Source of the DNA: CAXBCP01 sp963977005
GTDB lineage: Bacteria > Pseudomonadota > Alphaproteobacteria > MPNO01 > UBA830
DNA: 64,000 nt
NCBI GenBank assembly: GCA_963977005.1
Contig: CAXBMQ010000001.1
Coordinates: forward strand, 186,001-250,000
Direction of reading: 5' to 3'
Shown: positions 51,902 to 59,910 of the stretch, one piece after another
Position numbering within the stretch: position 1 is the stretch's first letter
How the letters are laid out: each line of letters opens with the position of its first letter
The notes under the pieces: generated by a model
Told to the model about the DNA's origin: nothing
What the model saw: the letters and a program-made list of their open reading frames with translations, nothing else
Databases searched by the model: none
Program-made: the position numbers and the translations under genes

Positions 51902-52476
51902 TCCGCGCCGACATCTGCCGAGCTTTTGCCCTCGCCGACGCGGTGCAGCGGCCGTCCCGAATCCGTGATCGCAATAATGACGACGATCTCGTCGGCGCGC
52001 GGCGCATCCGGGAGCGAAACCTCCATCGCGTCGAAATGCGAAAACGTCCAGACGTCTTCTTTATGATGAAGCGGACAGTCGATGGCCGTACCGGGCCCGC
52101 CGATTTTTTTGGCTGACGGAATAATCGACGGTGCCGGCCCGACGGCAGCGCGCAGCGGCTTTCCCATGGTCGGATGCATGCAGGCGGCGGCGTGTTCCTT
52201 TTCGCCGTTTTCGCCGACGATGGCCGCCTTGCCGAAACTTTCGACCTTGTCGGCGCCGATGCCGAGCGCATCCATCGCCCGCCGGCCCAGCAGGTCGCCA
52301 AGCTCGGCGCCGGCAGCCTCAAGCTCGGACAGGTCCTGCGAATAGCGCCCGGCATACGGGTTGGCAATCACCGCAACCGCCGCGCACTGGCGGGTCGGCG
52401 GATCGATTTTCCGGCCGATTTCGGCCCGGGTTTCCTGGACGATTGTGACGATTTTCCTGATCGAGGTGCCGGTCAT
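51898..52476 (-). CDS. Amino acid synthesis family protein (DUF1185-like)
   Basis: 192 residues. VAVIANPYAGRYSQDLSELE, then GADKVESFGKAAIVGENGEKEHAAACMH and KPLRAAVGPAPSIIPSAKKIGGPGTAIDCPLHHKEDVW match the family annotated as amino acid synthesis protein. Members occur in alphaproteobacterial catabolic clusters; the reaction is not well established. The ATG at 52476 has AGGGGA 5 nt upstream. It is divergent from a cupin gene and tail-overlaps the small cupin gene. Confidence 0.85.
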   Translation of the reverse strand: MTGTSIRKIVTIVQETRAEIGRKIDPPTRQCAAVAVIANPYAGRYSQDLSELEAAGAELGDLLGRRAMDALGIGADKVESFGKAAIVGENGEKEHAAACMHPTMGKPLRAAVGPAPSIIPSAKKIGGPGTAIDCPLHHKEDVWTFSHFDAMEVSLPDAPRADEIVVIIAITDSGRPLHRVGEGKSSADVGAD

Positions 52477-52590
52477 TTCATTCCCCTGCGTTGGCGCGGT
52501 GGCGGTGATTATGACATGATTTGAGAGAACGTCATCGCAGGCGTTGGCTTAATCAGAAGAATGCTGCGGCATGCATCCGAGGAGATTCCC

Positions 52591-53067
52591 GTGACAAAGT
52601 CAGATTCCCCCGCTTTCGACCCGCTGAGCCTGCCGACCGAGCAGCGCAACCCGTACCCGCCACCCAATGACCGCGTGCTCGACGGACGGGTGCGCCGCGC
52701 CATCGGCGACCCGCGCGGACTGACGGCATTCGGCGTGAACCTGTCGGAAATGGCCCCGGGATCGGTATCGGCGCTGCGCCACTGGCACGCCGCCGAGGAT
52801 GAATTCATCTACATTACCGAAGGGACGCCGACCCTGGTGACGGATGCCGGGGAAGAGGTCCTGCAGCCCGGTATGTGCGCCTGTTTTCCGGCCAATTCGG
52901 GCGATGCGCACCGGCTGGAAAACCGGTCGGATGCGATCGTCCGCTATATCGAGGTCGGCAACCGGTCGGCGAGCGAAGAGGTTCATTATCCGGATGACGA
53001 CATGATCATGGAAAAAGCCGCCGACGGCACGCGGTCGTTCCGTCATTTCGACGGTACCCCGTATTGA
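52591..53067 (+). CDS. Cupin domain protein
   Basis: 158 residues from the GTG at 52591 (MTKSDSPAFDPLSLPTEQ), chosen because GAGGAG lies about 6 nt upstream; the longer frame from 52561 lacks support. The cupin motif is VSALRHWHAAEDEFIYITEGTPTL, then LQPGMCACFPANSGDAHRLENRSD. HWH and E are metal ligands. This type (RHWHAAEDEFIYI) is seen in cupins tied to catabolic or ectoine-like loci. It starts a rightward set with the two BASS-like permeases 22 nt later. Confidence 0.87.
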   Translation: MTKSDSPAFDPLSLPTEQRNPYPPPNDRVLDGRVRRAIGDPRGLTAFGVNLSEMAPGSVSALRHWHAAEDEFIYITEGTPTLVTDAGEEVLQPGMCACFPANSGDAHRLENRSDAIVRYIEVGNRSASEEVHYPDDDMIMEKAADGTRSFRHFDGTPY

Positions 53068-53089
53068 GGCGTGATACGACGGACGTGAC

Positions 53090-54025
53090 ATGATCCGGGC
53101 CGCCCTGGAGCGGACCGCCGCGATGGGCACATGGCTGATGGCCAGCGCCTTCGTCATCGGCTACCTGATACCGCCGCTTGCCTCTGCCTGCAGGGGCCTG
53201 ATCCTGCCGGCGATTCTCGTGATTCTGACAGTGGCGATGCTGCGGCTGGATGTCGCGCGGCTGCGCGGCTACATCCGCCGCCCGGGGACGATGGCCCTGA
53301 TCGTCGCGGTCAACCTGATCGCCGCGCCGATCCTGATGTGGTTCCTGCTGACGCCTCTCGATATCCCGGATGGCCTCCGGCAGGGAATGGTTCTGCTCGC
53401 CGCTGCCCCCATGGTCAGTTCCGCGATTGCCTTCGCCACCATTCTCGAGCTCGATTCCGCCCTTGCCGTCGCCGTGATGGTGGCGAGCTATGCGGTGGTG
53501 CCGCTGACACTGCCCGTTCTGTCGCTCTGGCTGCTGAACCTCGACCTGGGTGTCGGCTTTTTCGAACTTTTCGGACGGCTGTTTGCAACAATCGCGGTCC
53601 CTGCCGCCATCGCCTTTGTCATCCGGCGCTGGATATGCAGCGTCGGGACGATGACGAAGAACGCCCGGGCGCTCGACGGGGTAAGCGTTCTGTTTGTGAT
53701 GCTCTTCGGATTCGGGATCGTCGATGGCCTGCCGGCGTTTACATCCGCAAAACCGGACTATGTTCTGCTGGTGCTTGCAGCGTCGTTCGCCGCGAATATC
53801 GGCCTGCAGGTATTGGGCGCATCGCTGTTCCTCTGGATGGGACGCCAGGAAGCGCTTACCGTCGGGCTGGTGACAGGGAACACCAACCTGGGGCTGGTCA
53901 TGGTTACCCTCGCGGACAGGGCACCCCCCGAACTGGTTGTTTGTTTCGTGCTCGGACAGGTCCCGATGTATTTCCTGCCGGTCGTCGCCCTGCCGGTATA
54001 CCGCCGATTGATGCGGGCATGGTGA
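53090..54025 (+). CDS. BASS-like (bile acid:sodium symporter-type) permease A
   Basis: 311 residues, about 10 membrane segments (WLMASAFVIGYLIPPL, LPAILVILTVAMLRLDV, VLLAAAPMVSSAIAFATILEL). The latter motif plus the discontinuous-helix region TVGLVTGNTNLGLVMVTLADRA resemble the core domains of bile acid:sodium symporter proteins. It is probably an ion-coupled carrier for an organic anion. The next gene encodes a close paralog of identical length, overlapping by 7 nt, so the two may form a heteromer or reflect a recent duplication. Assignment to BASS rather than another 10-TM family is moderately certain. Confidence 0.75.
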   Translation: MIRAALERTAAMGTWLMASAFVIGYLIPPLASACRGLILPAILVILTVAMLRLDVARLRGYIRRPGTMALIVAVNLIAAPILMWFLLTPLDIPDGLRQGMVLLAAAPMVSSAIAFATILELDSALAVAVMVASYAVVPLTLPVLSLWLLNLDLGVGFFELFGRLFATIAVPAAIAFVIRRWICSVGTMTKNARALDGVSVLFVMLFGFGIVDGLPAFTSAKPDYVLLVLAASFAANIGLQVLGASLFLWMGRQEALTVGLVTGNTNLGLVMVTLADRAPPELVVCFVLGQVPMYFLPVVALPVYRRLMRAW

Positions 54026-54954
54026 TCCTGCGCGGACTCGAACTGGTCGCCCGTCGCACCACCTGGGTACTCGCCGCCGGCGTGTTCGCCGGTATTGCCT
54101 GGCAGCCCCTGGCGGATTTTTTCGCCCCCTGGCTCGAAGCGTTTATCGTCATGAACCTGTCGCTGTCGATGATGCGGATCGAACCGGCGGCTTTGAAAGA
54201 CTATCTCCGCCGCCCGGCGCTGATCGCGGCCATCTTCGTATTTTCCATGGGAATCGCGCCGCTGATCCTGTGGGGCGTTGCCCTTGCCGCAGGCATCGAC
54301 GGTCCGGTCGGTGCAGGCATGGTGTTTCATGCGCTTGCGACGCCGATCATGTCGGGCTCCGCACTGTGTATTCTGTTCGGGCTCGACGCCGCGCTGGCGC
54401 TGATCGTTACCGTTCTATCCTACGCGCTGGTGCCGTTCACGCTGCCGCCGCTGGCGCTCTGGCTGCTCGGGATCGAACTCGATGTGACGGTCATTGAGCT
54501 TATGTGGCGTCTCGGCCGGATCGTCGGCGCCAGTTTCCTGATCGCCTTCGTGGCCCGGAAAGTGCTGCGTCCCGATTTCCTGAAAGCGCAGGCATCGCGC
54601 ATGGACGGCATCATGGTTTTCGGGATGGTCGGCGTTGCCGTGTCGCTGATGTCGGGCCTCCCGGAATTCGCCGCGGCGAAACCGGGGTACACCGCGATTG
54701 TCACGACAACGACCTTTGCCATCAATATCGGCCTGCAGATCGCTGCTACCGCCCTGTTCTGGCACATCGGCCGGCGTGCAGCGCTCACCGTCGGCCTGAT
54801 CACCGGCAACACGAATACGGCGCTGGTGATGGCGGCGCTGGGCGAAAATGCGCCCTATGATCTGCTGGTCTATTTCGTGGTCGGCCAGTTTCCCATCTAT
54901 ATCCTGCCGCTGGTCGCGGTGCCGATTTACCGGCGGATCGTGAACCCGTCATAA
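54019..54954 (+). CDS. BASS-like permease B (tandem paralog)
   Basis: 311 residues from the ATG at 54019, which overlaps the previous stop; a GTG at 54022 is an alternative. The longer frame back to 53131 is an out-of-frame reading of permease A. It aligns along its length with permease A: same length, GMVFHALATPIMSGSALCILFGLDAAL for VLLAAAPMVSS, and TVGLITGNTNTALVMAALGENA for TVGLVTGNTNLGLVM. Motif-level identity is high at the core helices, lower elsewhere. The pair suggests a two-subunit carrier or a duplication. It is followed by a clear terminator. Confidence 0.78.
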   Translation: MVILRGLELVARRTTWVLAAGVFAGIAWQPLADFFAPWLEAFIVMNLSLSMMRIEPAALKDYLRRPALIAAIFVFSMGIAPLILWGVALAAGIDGPVGAGMVFHALATPIMSGSALCILFGLDAALALIVTVLSYALVPFTLPPLALWLLGIELDVTVIELMWRLGRIVGASFLIAFVARKVLRPDFLKAQASRMDGIMVFGMVGVAVSLMSGLPEFAAAKPGYTAIVTTTTFAINIGLQIAATALFWHIGRRAALTVGLITGNTNTALVMAALGENAPYDLLVYFVVGQFPIYILPLVAVPIYRRIVNPS

Positions 54955-54986
54955 AAAACGGCGGACCCGCGAAGGCCCGCCGTTTT
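54955..54986. terminator. Bidirectional rho-independent terminator
   Basis: A perfect 10-bp inverted repeat, AAAACGGCGG (54955-54964) and CCGCCGTTTT (54977-54986), with a 12-nt loop. The stem's own A/T ends give a T-run after the hairpin on both strands. It starts at the stop of permease B and lies between two convergent genes, so it can end transcription from both sides. Confidence 0.85.
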
Positions 54987-55002
54987 ATCGTTGCAGCCGG
55001 GA

Positions 55003-56070
55003 CTATTCGGCGGCGACAGCCATCTCGCCCTGTTCCGCCGCGATCTTGCGGTCGATCATGGCCCGCGCGGCGATCGAGCCGGCGTCCTGGATAGTATCGA
55101 TGGTCGGCTTGTCGTCCCAGTTTTCCTGCTGCTTGTTGAAGACTTCCCAGTCCTGATGAAAGGCCGTGAAGATCTGCTTGTATTGCAGTTCGGTCATTTC
55201 CGGCGTGATCGGCTTGCCCTGGACCTGATAGGCGTTCGACCAGAAATAGTGGGTCGTATTCTCGGTTTCCGGCGTCACGAAGTTGAGATTGTGGAAGCCG
55301 AAACCGCCTTCGGGCACATCGCGTTCGATGTCGGTAAAGCCGAATTCCTGGCCCTCGGCCGCGCCCGGCGCCGCCCCCGTGAACAGGCGTACCGCGCCCG
55401 GCATCTGGAATTCGATGATCTGCCAGCGATCGACGATATCGTCCTCGGTCCAGCCGCCCATTTTCTGATAGGTCGGCGCCGGGGGCTGTCCAACCGTCCA
55501 GCGGGCCACCGTGACCGAATCGTCATCCTTCAATGTGCGGATGCGCGCGGCTTCCGCCACTGCGGCGTTGCCGATAGTTGAGCGATGCACGAAGCCGAGA
55601 TGCGACAGGTCGAGCAGGTTGTCGACGATCAGCTTGTAATCGGCCTTTACGTAGAAATAGGTGCCCTTGTCGCCCCAGTCGTCCGCCGTTTTCCAAGGAT
55701 AGGGCACGATCAGGTCTTCGTCGGCAAGTGCCGGATCGCCCATCCAGATCCACATCCAGTTGTACTTTTCGACAATCGGATATTTCTGGACCTGTGCTCC
55801 CGGCGGAATGGTGGTCTGACCGGGGACGTGCACGCATTTCCCTTCCTCGTCGAAACGCAGGCCGTGATAATAGCATTCCATCTGGTCGCCGATCAGATTG
55901 GCTTTCGACAGCGGCATCCGGCGATGACAGCATCTATCCTCGAACACGATTGGCGTGCCGTCTTCCTTGCGCCAGAAGACCAGGTTTTCATTGCAGATGG
56001 TGCGCGCCATCGGTGTCCGGGTGACTTCTTCCGGCTGGGCGCAGACGTACCAGGTGTTTTTCAGAAACAT
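55003..56070 (-). CDS. Rieske [2Fe-2S] oxygenase, alpha-type (vanillate demethylase-like)
   Basis: 355 residues. The Rieske cluster ligands are Cys47-x-His49 (RCCHRRMPL) and Cys66-x2-His69 (CYYHGLRF), about 16 residues apart as required. The mononuclear iron site is DNLLDLSHLGFVHRST (Asp/His/His). N-terminal MFLKNTWYVC and the length fit VanA-type O-demethylase or similar oxygenase subunits, which need a separate reductase; none is seen nearby. It should hydroxylate or demethylate an aromatic or alicyclic compound. The ATG at 56070 has GGGAG upstream. It is divergent from ridA across a 178-bp gap with promoters in both directions. Confidence 0.93.
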   Translation of the reverse strand: MFLKNTWYVCAQPEEVTRTPMARTICNENLVFWRKEDGTPIVFEDRCCHRRMPLSKANLIGDQMECYYHGLRFDEEGKCVHVPGQTTIPPGAQVQKYPIVEKYNWMWIWMGDPALADEDLIVPYPWKTADDWGDKGTYFYVKADYKLIVDNLLDLSHLGFVHRSTIGNAAVAEAARIRTLKDDDSVTVARWTVGQPPAPTYQKMGGWTEDDIVDRWQIIEFQMPGAVRLFTGAAPGAAEGQEFGFTDIERDVPEGGFGFHNLNFVTPETENTTHYFWSNAYQVQGKPITPEMTELQYKQIFTAFHQDWEVFNKQQENWDDKPTIDTIQDAGSIAARAMIDRKIAAEQGEMAVAAE

Positions 56071-56131
56071 ACGGTTTCTCCCATGTTCGGCGACCGTTGC
56101 AGGTCGTCCAGAATTGCTGTTCGCGGCGCGT

Positions 56132-56161
56132 ATTTTAGGGCTTTCCGTTGCGGAATTGCAA
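56132..56161 (-). promoter_or_regulatory. Promoter of the Rieske oxygenase gene
   Basis: Minus strand TTGCAA (complement of 56156-56161) and TAAAAT (complement of 56132-56137), 18 nt apart; the start falls near 56125, about 55 nt before the ATG at 56070. Confidence 0.45.
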
Positions 56162-56180
56162 ATTCATCCGAACACCGCGC

Positions 56181-56209
56181 TTGCCGGAATGGCCCGGGGT
56201 TTCTATAGA
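56181..56209 (+). promoter_or_regulatory. Promoter of the RidA-family gene
   Basis: TTGCCG (56181-56186) and TATAGA (56204-56209), 17 nt apart, putting the start near 56216 and giving a leader of about 33 nt to the ATG at 56249. Confidence 0.55.
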
Positions 56210-56248
56210 AGACACAGAAAACACGATCCGAAACTGGAGGAATGCGTC

Positions 56249-56647
56249 ATGGAAAACCGCGCTTTTTACCCCGAAAAGATGCCGGCACCCGCCGGCCCCT
56301 ACGCCCACGGCGTCGAAATCCCGGAAGACGCAAAGATCACCTTTACCGCCGGCCAGATCGGCACCGATTTCGACGGCAACGTACCCGACGACTTCGAGTC
56401 CCAGGCACGCAACGCGTGGAATAACTGCCTGACCATCCTCGAACACAATCGCCTGCGGATCAGCGACGTCGTAAAGATCAACCATTTCCTGACCGACCCG
56501 GCGCATATCGCGGCCTATAACGAGATCCGCAAGGAATATCTCGGCGAAAACCGTCCGGCATCGACCCTGCTGGTCGTCGCCGGTCTGGCCGCCCCGAACC
56601 TGCTTGTCGAAGTGGAGATGATCGCGGCGTCGACCCGGAAAGGCTAA
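56249..56647 (+). CDS. RidA-family (YjgF/YER057c/UK114) protein
   Basis: 132 residues from the ATG at 56249, with GGAGG 8 nt upstream; the longer frame to 55955 is antisense to the oxygenase. RidA motifs: PAPAGPYAHGVEI, ITFTAGQIGTDFDGN, NAWNNCLTILEHNRL, DVVKINHFLTDP, NEIRKEYLGENRPASTLL and EVEMIAAS. The Arg in NRPASTLL is the substrate-binding Arg of active RidA deaminases. It hydrolyses reactive enamines/imines, or acts as a paralog with another ligand. It meets the GMC oxidoreductase gene tail to tail with a 4-nt overlap. Confidence 0.92.
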   Translation: MENRAFYPEKMPAPAGPYAHGVEIPEDAKITFTAGQIGTDFDGNVPDDFESQARNAWNNCLTILEHNRLRISDVVKINHFLTDPAHIAAYNEIRKEYLGENRPASTLLVVAGLAAPNLLVEVEMIAASTRKG

Positions 56648-58353
56648 TCCGCTTCCGACAGGATCGTATCCGCCACCTTTTCCGCCATCATGATGGTTGG
56701 AATATTGGTATTGGCGCGGGGTACGCAGGGCATGATCGAGGTGTCGCAAACCCGCAGGCCCGCGACCCCGTAGACCCGGGCAGACGGGTCGGTCACGGCG
56801 CCGGGATCGTCCGCAGCACCCATGCGGCACGTGCAGGACGCGTGCCAGTGACCGGTCACGGTCTTGCGTATCCAGTCGGCGATTGTCTCGTCGTCGTGCA
56901 ACAGCTCTGACAACGTCGGGCCCTCGAGAATGGCATTCTGTATAAAACCGCGGCGCATCGGCCCGCCGAGATCCATGAGCTGGGCGGCAATCCAGGTCTT
57001 GATCCGGTTTGAATCGTTGAACTCCCCGACCTTGCGCACGCGTTCCGAATAGGCGGCCGGAAACACGTCATGGACCGCATTGGTAACGGCCGGGTTTTCA
57101 TGCAGGCGCGCCAGAAGGCGGGTCGCGTGAACCAGCCGCACCAGGTCGCGCTCGTCCGAACACATATTGAAATCGACATGAGGCTCGATGTCCGGGTCGG
57201 CGGAATTCAGCGTCACCTCGCCGGTTGAATAGGACTTGTTGATCCACACCATCACCGCACCGATGCGATCGCCCAATGCGTGCCAGGCCGATTTGTTGGT
57301 CGGCACGATGAACATGTCGTTCTCGCCACAGCCTTCGACCCCGGATGAAAACCGCATGGCAGCGATCATTTGGCGGCGCATGCCGGACGGCAGGCGCGCG
57401 CGGCGTTTCATGTAGGACGCCATCGATACGCCGGGATGTTCCATCAGGTTCTGGCCGACGCCCGCGCGATCGGCGACGACATCGATGCCGAGATGCGACA
57501 GCCGTGCCGCCGGTCCGATACCCGACCGCATCAGGATGGCGGGCGAATGCGTGGCCCCGCCGGACACGATCACCTCCCTGGCGCGAATTGTCCGCTCGCC
57601 GTCGGGGCGCCGTACCCGCAGGCCGGTAATCCTTCGCCCGTCGAATACAAGGCGTTGCGCCTCGGCCCGATCGAGAATGTCGAGATTGGGCCGCGCGCGA
57701 ACCTCCATCGTCAGATAGGCGACATTGGCCGAAACACGCTTGTCGTCGATATTTGAAATCGTGATCGGGAAATAGCCGTCCGCAAAATCGGCGTTCATGT
57801 CTTGGTGATACACAAAGCCTTCATCGTCTGCGGCCTGCATGATGGCCTTCGTGTAACCGGGCCAGATATCCGGAAACAGGCGGCGGATGCCGATGGGACC
57901 GTCCTTGCCGTGATACGGCCCATCGAAATCGCGGTCGGATTCGATCTTTCTGAAAAACGGCAGGACATCGTCCCAGCCCCAGCCGGCGGCGCCGCGATCG
58001 ACCCATTCATCGTAGTCCAGCGGGCTGCCCCGATTCGCCATCATGCCGTTGATCGAGGACCCGCCGCCGATGACGCGGCCCTGCTGATACAGTTTGTCGG
58101 GGCGGGTGTCGGGCAGATTGCCGGGACGGGGCGGCACCGTGACCCGCAGCCTTTTCCAGATATAGCGCAGGTCGTTATAGGCGACCCCTGCGAACCCGTC
58201 CTGCAACTGGTCGGGCAGATTGTCCGGTGCGTAATCTACCCCCGCCTCGACCAGAAGCACACGGTTCGACGACCGGGCGCTGAGCCGGCCCGCCAGAACG
58301 CACCCGGCGGACCCGCCGCCGACAATGACATAGTCGTAGATCACATCGTTCAC
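56644..58353 (-). CDS. GMC-family flavin oxidoreductase (choline dehydrogenase-like)
   Basis: About 569 residues, starting at the GTG at 58353 (MNDVIYDYVIVGGGSAGC). A longer frame to the ATG at 58413 has no purine-rich ribosome-binding site and would overlap the promoter and riboswitch on the other strand, so I prefer the shorter one. FAD binding: DYVIVGGGSAGCVLAGRLS, then GRVIGGGSSINGMMANRG (GMC signature 1), GGATHSPAILMRSGIGP (signature 2) and the C-terminal catalytic HWHASCTCRMG with NTNIPTIMMAEKVAD. It oxidises an alcohol to an aldehyde or acid. Its neighbours do not fix the substrate; an alcohol related to the thiamine-regulated operon is one speculative option. Confidence 0.92.
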   Translation of the reverse strand: MNDVIYDYVIVGGGSAGCVLAGRLSARSSNRVLLVEAGVDYAPDNLPDQLQDGFAGVAYNDLRYIWKRLRVTVPPRPGNLPDTRPDKLYQQGRVIGGGSSINGMMANRGSPLDYDEWVDRGAAGWGWDDVLPFFRKIESDRDFDGPYHGKDGPIGIRRLFPDIWPGYTKAIMQAADDEGFVYHQDMNADFADGYFPITISNIDDKRVSANVAYLTMEVRARPNLDILDRAEAQRLVFDGRRITGLRVRRPDGERTIRAREVIVSGGATHSPAILMRSGIGPAARLSHLGIDVVADRAGVGQNLMEHPGVSMASYMKRRARLPSGMRRQMIAAMRFSSGVEGCGENDMFIVPTNKSAWHALGDRIGAVMVWINKSYSTGEVTLNSADPDIEPHVDFNMCSDERDLVRLVHATRLLARLHENPAVTNAVHDVFPAAYSERVRKVGEFNDSNRIKTWIAAQLMDLGGPMRRGFIQNAILEGPTLSELLHDDETIADWIRKTVTGHWHASCTCRMGAADDPGAVTDPSARVYGVAGLRVCDTSIMPCVPRANTNIPTIMMAEKVADTILSEAD

Positions 58354-58372
58354 TGAAATACGTATTCCTGAC

Positions 58373-58401
58373 TTGTCATCTGAAATTTGCCCGCGCATAC
58401 T
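58373..58401 (+). promoter_or_regulatory. Promoter of the TPP-riboswitch transporter operon
   Basis: TTGTCA (58373-58378) and CATACT (58396-58401), exactly 17 nt apart. The predicted start near 58408 coincides with the 5' edge of the riboswitch, which is strong mutual support. It lies in the 5' region of the opposite-strand GMC gene's possible longer frame. Confidence 0.65.
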
Positions 58402-58410
58402 TTGCACGTC

Positions 58411-58502
58411 CATCGGGGGGAGTCGGATTTTCCGACTGAGAGGTTCGATACGCGAACGACCCCTGGAACCTGATCCGGATAATGCCGGCGAAGGGAACGG
58501 TG
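58411..58502 (+). promoter_or_regulatory. TPP (thiamine pyrophosphate) riboswitch
   Basis: All parts of the thi-box aptamer are visible in order. P1 is CATCG (58411-58415) with CGGTG (58498-58502). The P2 G-run (58416-58420) pairs with CCCC (58460-58463). P3 is GTCGGA (58422-58427) with TCCGAC (58431-58436). The pyrimidine-binding CTGAGA is at 58436-58441. A small optional stem is GTTCG (58443-58447) with CGAAC (58453-58457). The pyrophosphate arm has ACCTGATC (58468-58475), GGATAATGCC (58477-58486) and GCGAAGGGAA (58488-58497). These match the known TPP consensus nearly perfectly. When TPP is high, expression of the downstream ABC transporter should be reduced. Confidence 0.95.
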
Positions 58503-58669
58503 AGTTCTATGATGCAGTCGATCCTGTGCAAATCCGTCCGCCCTTCTCCGGTATACGATTCCGGTTTGGTTGCCACGAGCGAAGTCTGCGTTCGCGACAT
58601 CCTATTCTGTGTGTTCAAAGCCGCGCCGCAAAGCGAAAACCGCTCGGCGCGATACGGGAGGAACTCGAA
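58503..58669 (+). other. Riboswitch expression-platform leader
   Basis: 167 nt of untranslated leader between the aptamer and the substrate-binding protein ATG. A strong compound hairpin lies at 58622-58651 (CGCGCCG with CGGCGCG around AGCG-AAAAC-CGCT), ending 5 nt before the ribosome-binding site GGAGG (58657-58661). There is no T-run after it, so control may be by translation rather than by termination. The exact switching mechanism is not visible. Confidence 0.5.
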
Positions 58670-59896
58670 ATGAGATACAAGATAACCTCTGTTGTGGGGG
58701 CCGTGACCCTGTGCGCCGCGTCTCTTGCCACCTTCACGATTCCAACGCCGGCCGGTGCCACGATCGGAAGCTGCGACGATCCGATCACGTTCGGGACCAC
58801 GATCTCGTCCACCGGGCGGTATTCGACCCTCGCCGACAAGTGGCGCGACATGACCATCGAATTCGCGAAGATGATCAACGAACGGGGCGGCATCGACGTC
58901 AAAAGCTGCGGCAAAAAGCTGCCGCTGAAGATCATCATCTATGACGACCAGAGTGTCCCTGCGACCGCGGTCAGCCTCTATGAGCGCATGGCAACCGTCG
59001 ACAAGGTCGATTTTTTCGTCGGCCCGGACTGGTCCGCGATGGGCTTTCCGGTGCCCCCGATAGCCGAACGCCATAAAATTCCGATGGTGATGGCCAATGT
59101 CGCCGCCCCGCCGATCTTCAAGCGCGGGCTGAAATACATGTGGGGCACCCCGATGCCGACGGTGCCCAACTGGTCGACCCGGTATTTCGACATGTTGTCG
59201 AAACAGACGCCCAGACCGAAGACGATCTATTTCGTCACGCAGGACAATCCGGTGACCAAGGCGATTACCGGTTTCTGGTCCAAAAAAGCGGAATCCCTTG
59301 GCTACAAGGTGCTGGGCAACGAGCTGTTTTCCGTGGAACTGAAAGACTTCACGTCGCTGGTCCTGAAACTGCGTATCCGGCGGCCCGATATTATTTATAT
59401 TTCTGCCTATGACAGCCCGTCGGTGCCGCTGATCCAGCAGATGCGCCGGCTGAAGATCAAGGCGAAGGATGTCCACCACGCGATCCTGTCGGGCTCGCTC
59501 TACAAACAGGTACGCGACGATCTGGACGGCGTGACCGGGGAAATTCCCTGGTATCCGGGGGTCAAGGGGCCGTTCAGCGCGTTTGCCGAGGAACTGGTCA
59601 AGCGGTCGGATGTCGACATGTTCGACTATCCGTGGACCATGTCGCGGATATCGGCCTATCTGATCATGGTGCAGGCGATCGAGCGTGCCGGCGCGGTGGA
59701 TCGCGAAAAGGTGCGCCAGGCGCTGTTCAAAGGCACGTTCGATGCGCCGATCGGTCAGATTTCCTTTAACGAGGCAGGATACGCCCACAAAAACAGCGCC
59801 TTCACGCTGCAGATCCAGAAAGGCAAACCGGTGATTATCTGGCCGCCGGAGATCGCAACGGGGAAGTACGTCTACCCGTCGCCCAGCTGGCAATAA
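58670..59896 (+). CDS. ABC transporter periplasmic binding protein (LivJ-like), TPP-riboswitch controlled
   Basis: 408 residues from the ATG at 58670, with GGAGG 8 nt upstream. Signal peptide VGAVTLCAASLATFTIPTPAGA, then a type I periplasmic binding fold: ITFGTTISSTGRYSTLADKW, INERGGIDVKSCGKKLPLKIIIYDDQS, DFFVGPDWSAM and later HAILSGSLYKQVRDDLDGVTGE. This family binds branched-chain amino acids, amides, urea or aromatic acids. Its ligand here is unknown, but the TPP riboswitch upstream argues for thiamine, a thiamine precursor or a breakdown product. It is the first gene of a complete transporter operon. Confidence 0.93.
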   Translation: MRYKITSVVGAVTLCAASLATFTIPTPAGATIGSCDDPITFGTTISSTGRYSTLADKWRDMTIEFAKMINERGGIDVKSCGKKLPLKIIIYDDQSVPATAVSLYERMATVDKVDFFVGPDWSAMGFPVPPIAERHKIPMVMANVAAPPIFKRGLKYMWGTPMPTVPNWSTRYFDMLSKQTPRPKTIYFVTQDNPVTKAITGFWSKKAESLGYKVLGNELFSVELKDFTSLVLKLRIRRPDIIYISAYDSPSVPLIQQMRRLKIKAKDVHHAILSGSLYKQVRDDLDGVTGEIPWYPGVKGPFSAFAEELVKRSDVDMFDYPWTMSRISAYLIMVQAIERAGAVDREKVRQALFKGTFDAPIGQISFNEAGYAHKNSAFTLQIQKGKPVIIWPPEIATGKYVYPSPSWQ

Positions 59897-59910
59897 GCCA
59901 TGATTGACCT

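Noticed and set aside
53131..54018. N-terminal extension of permease B into permease A
   Set aside because: It is an out-of-frame Arg/Pro-rich reading of permease A; the ATG at 54019 starts a normal membrane protein.
58376..59893. 505-codon open frame antisense to the Liv-type binding protein gene
   Set aside because: The sense frame has a signal peptide, clear family motifs and a strong ribosome-binding site; the antisense frame is a GC-bias shadow with no motifs.
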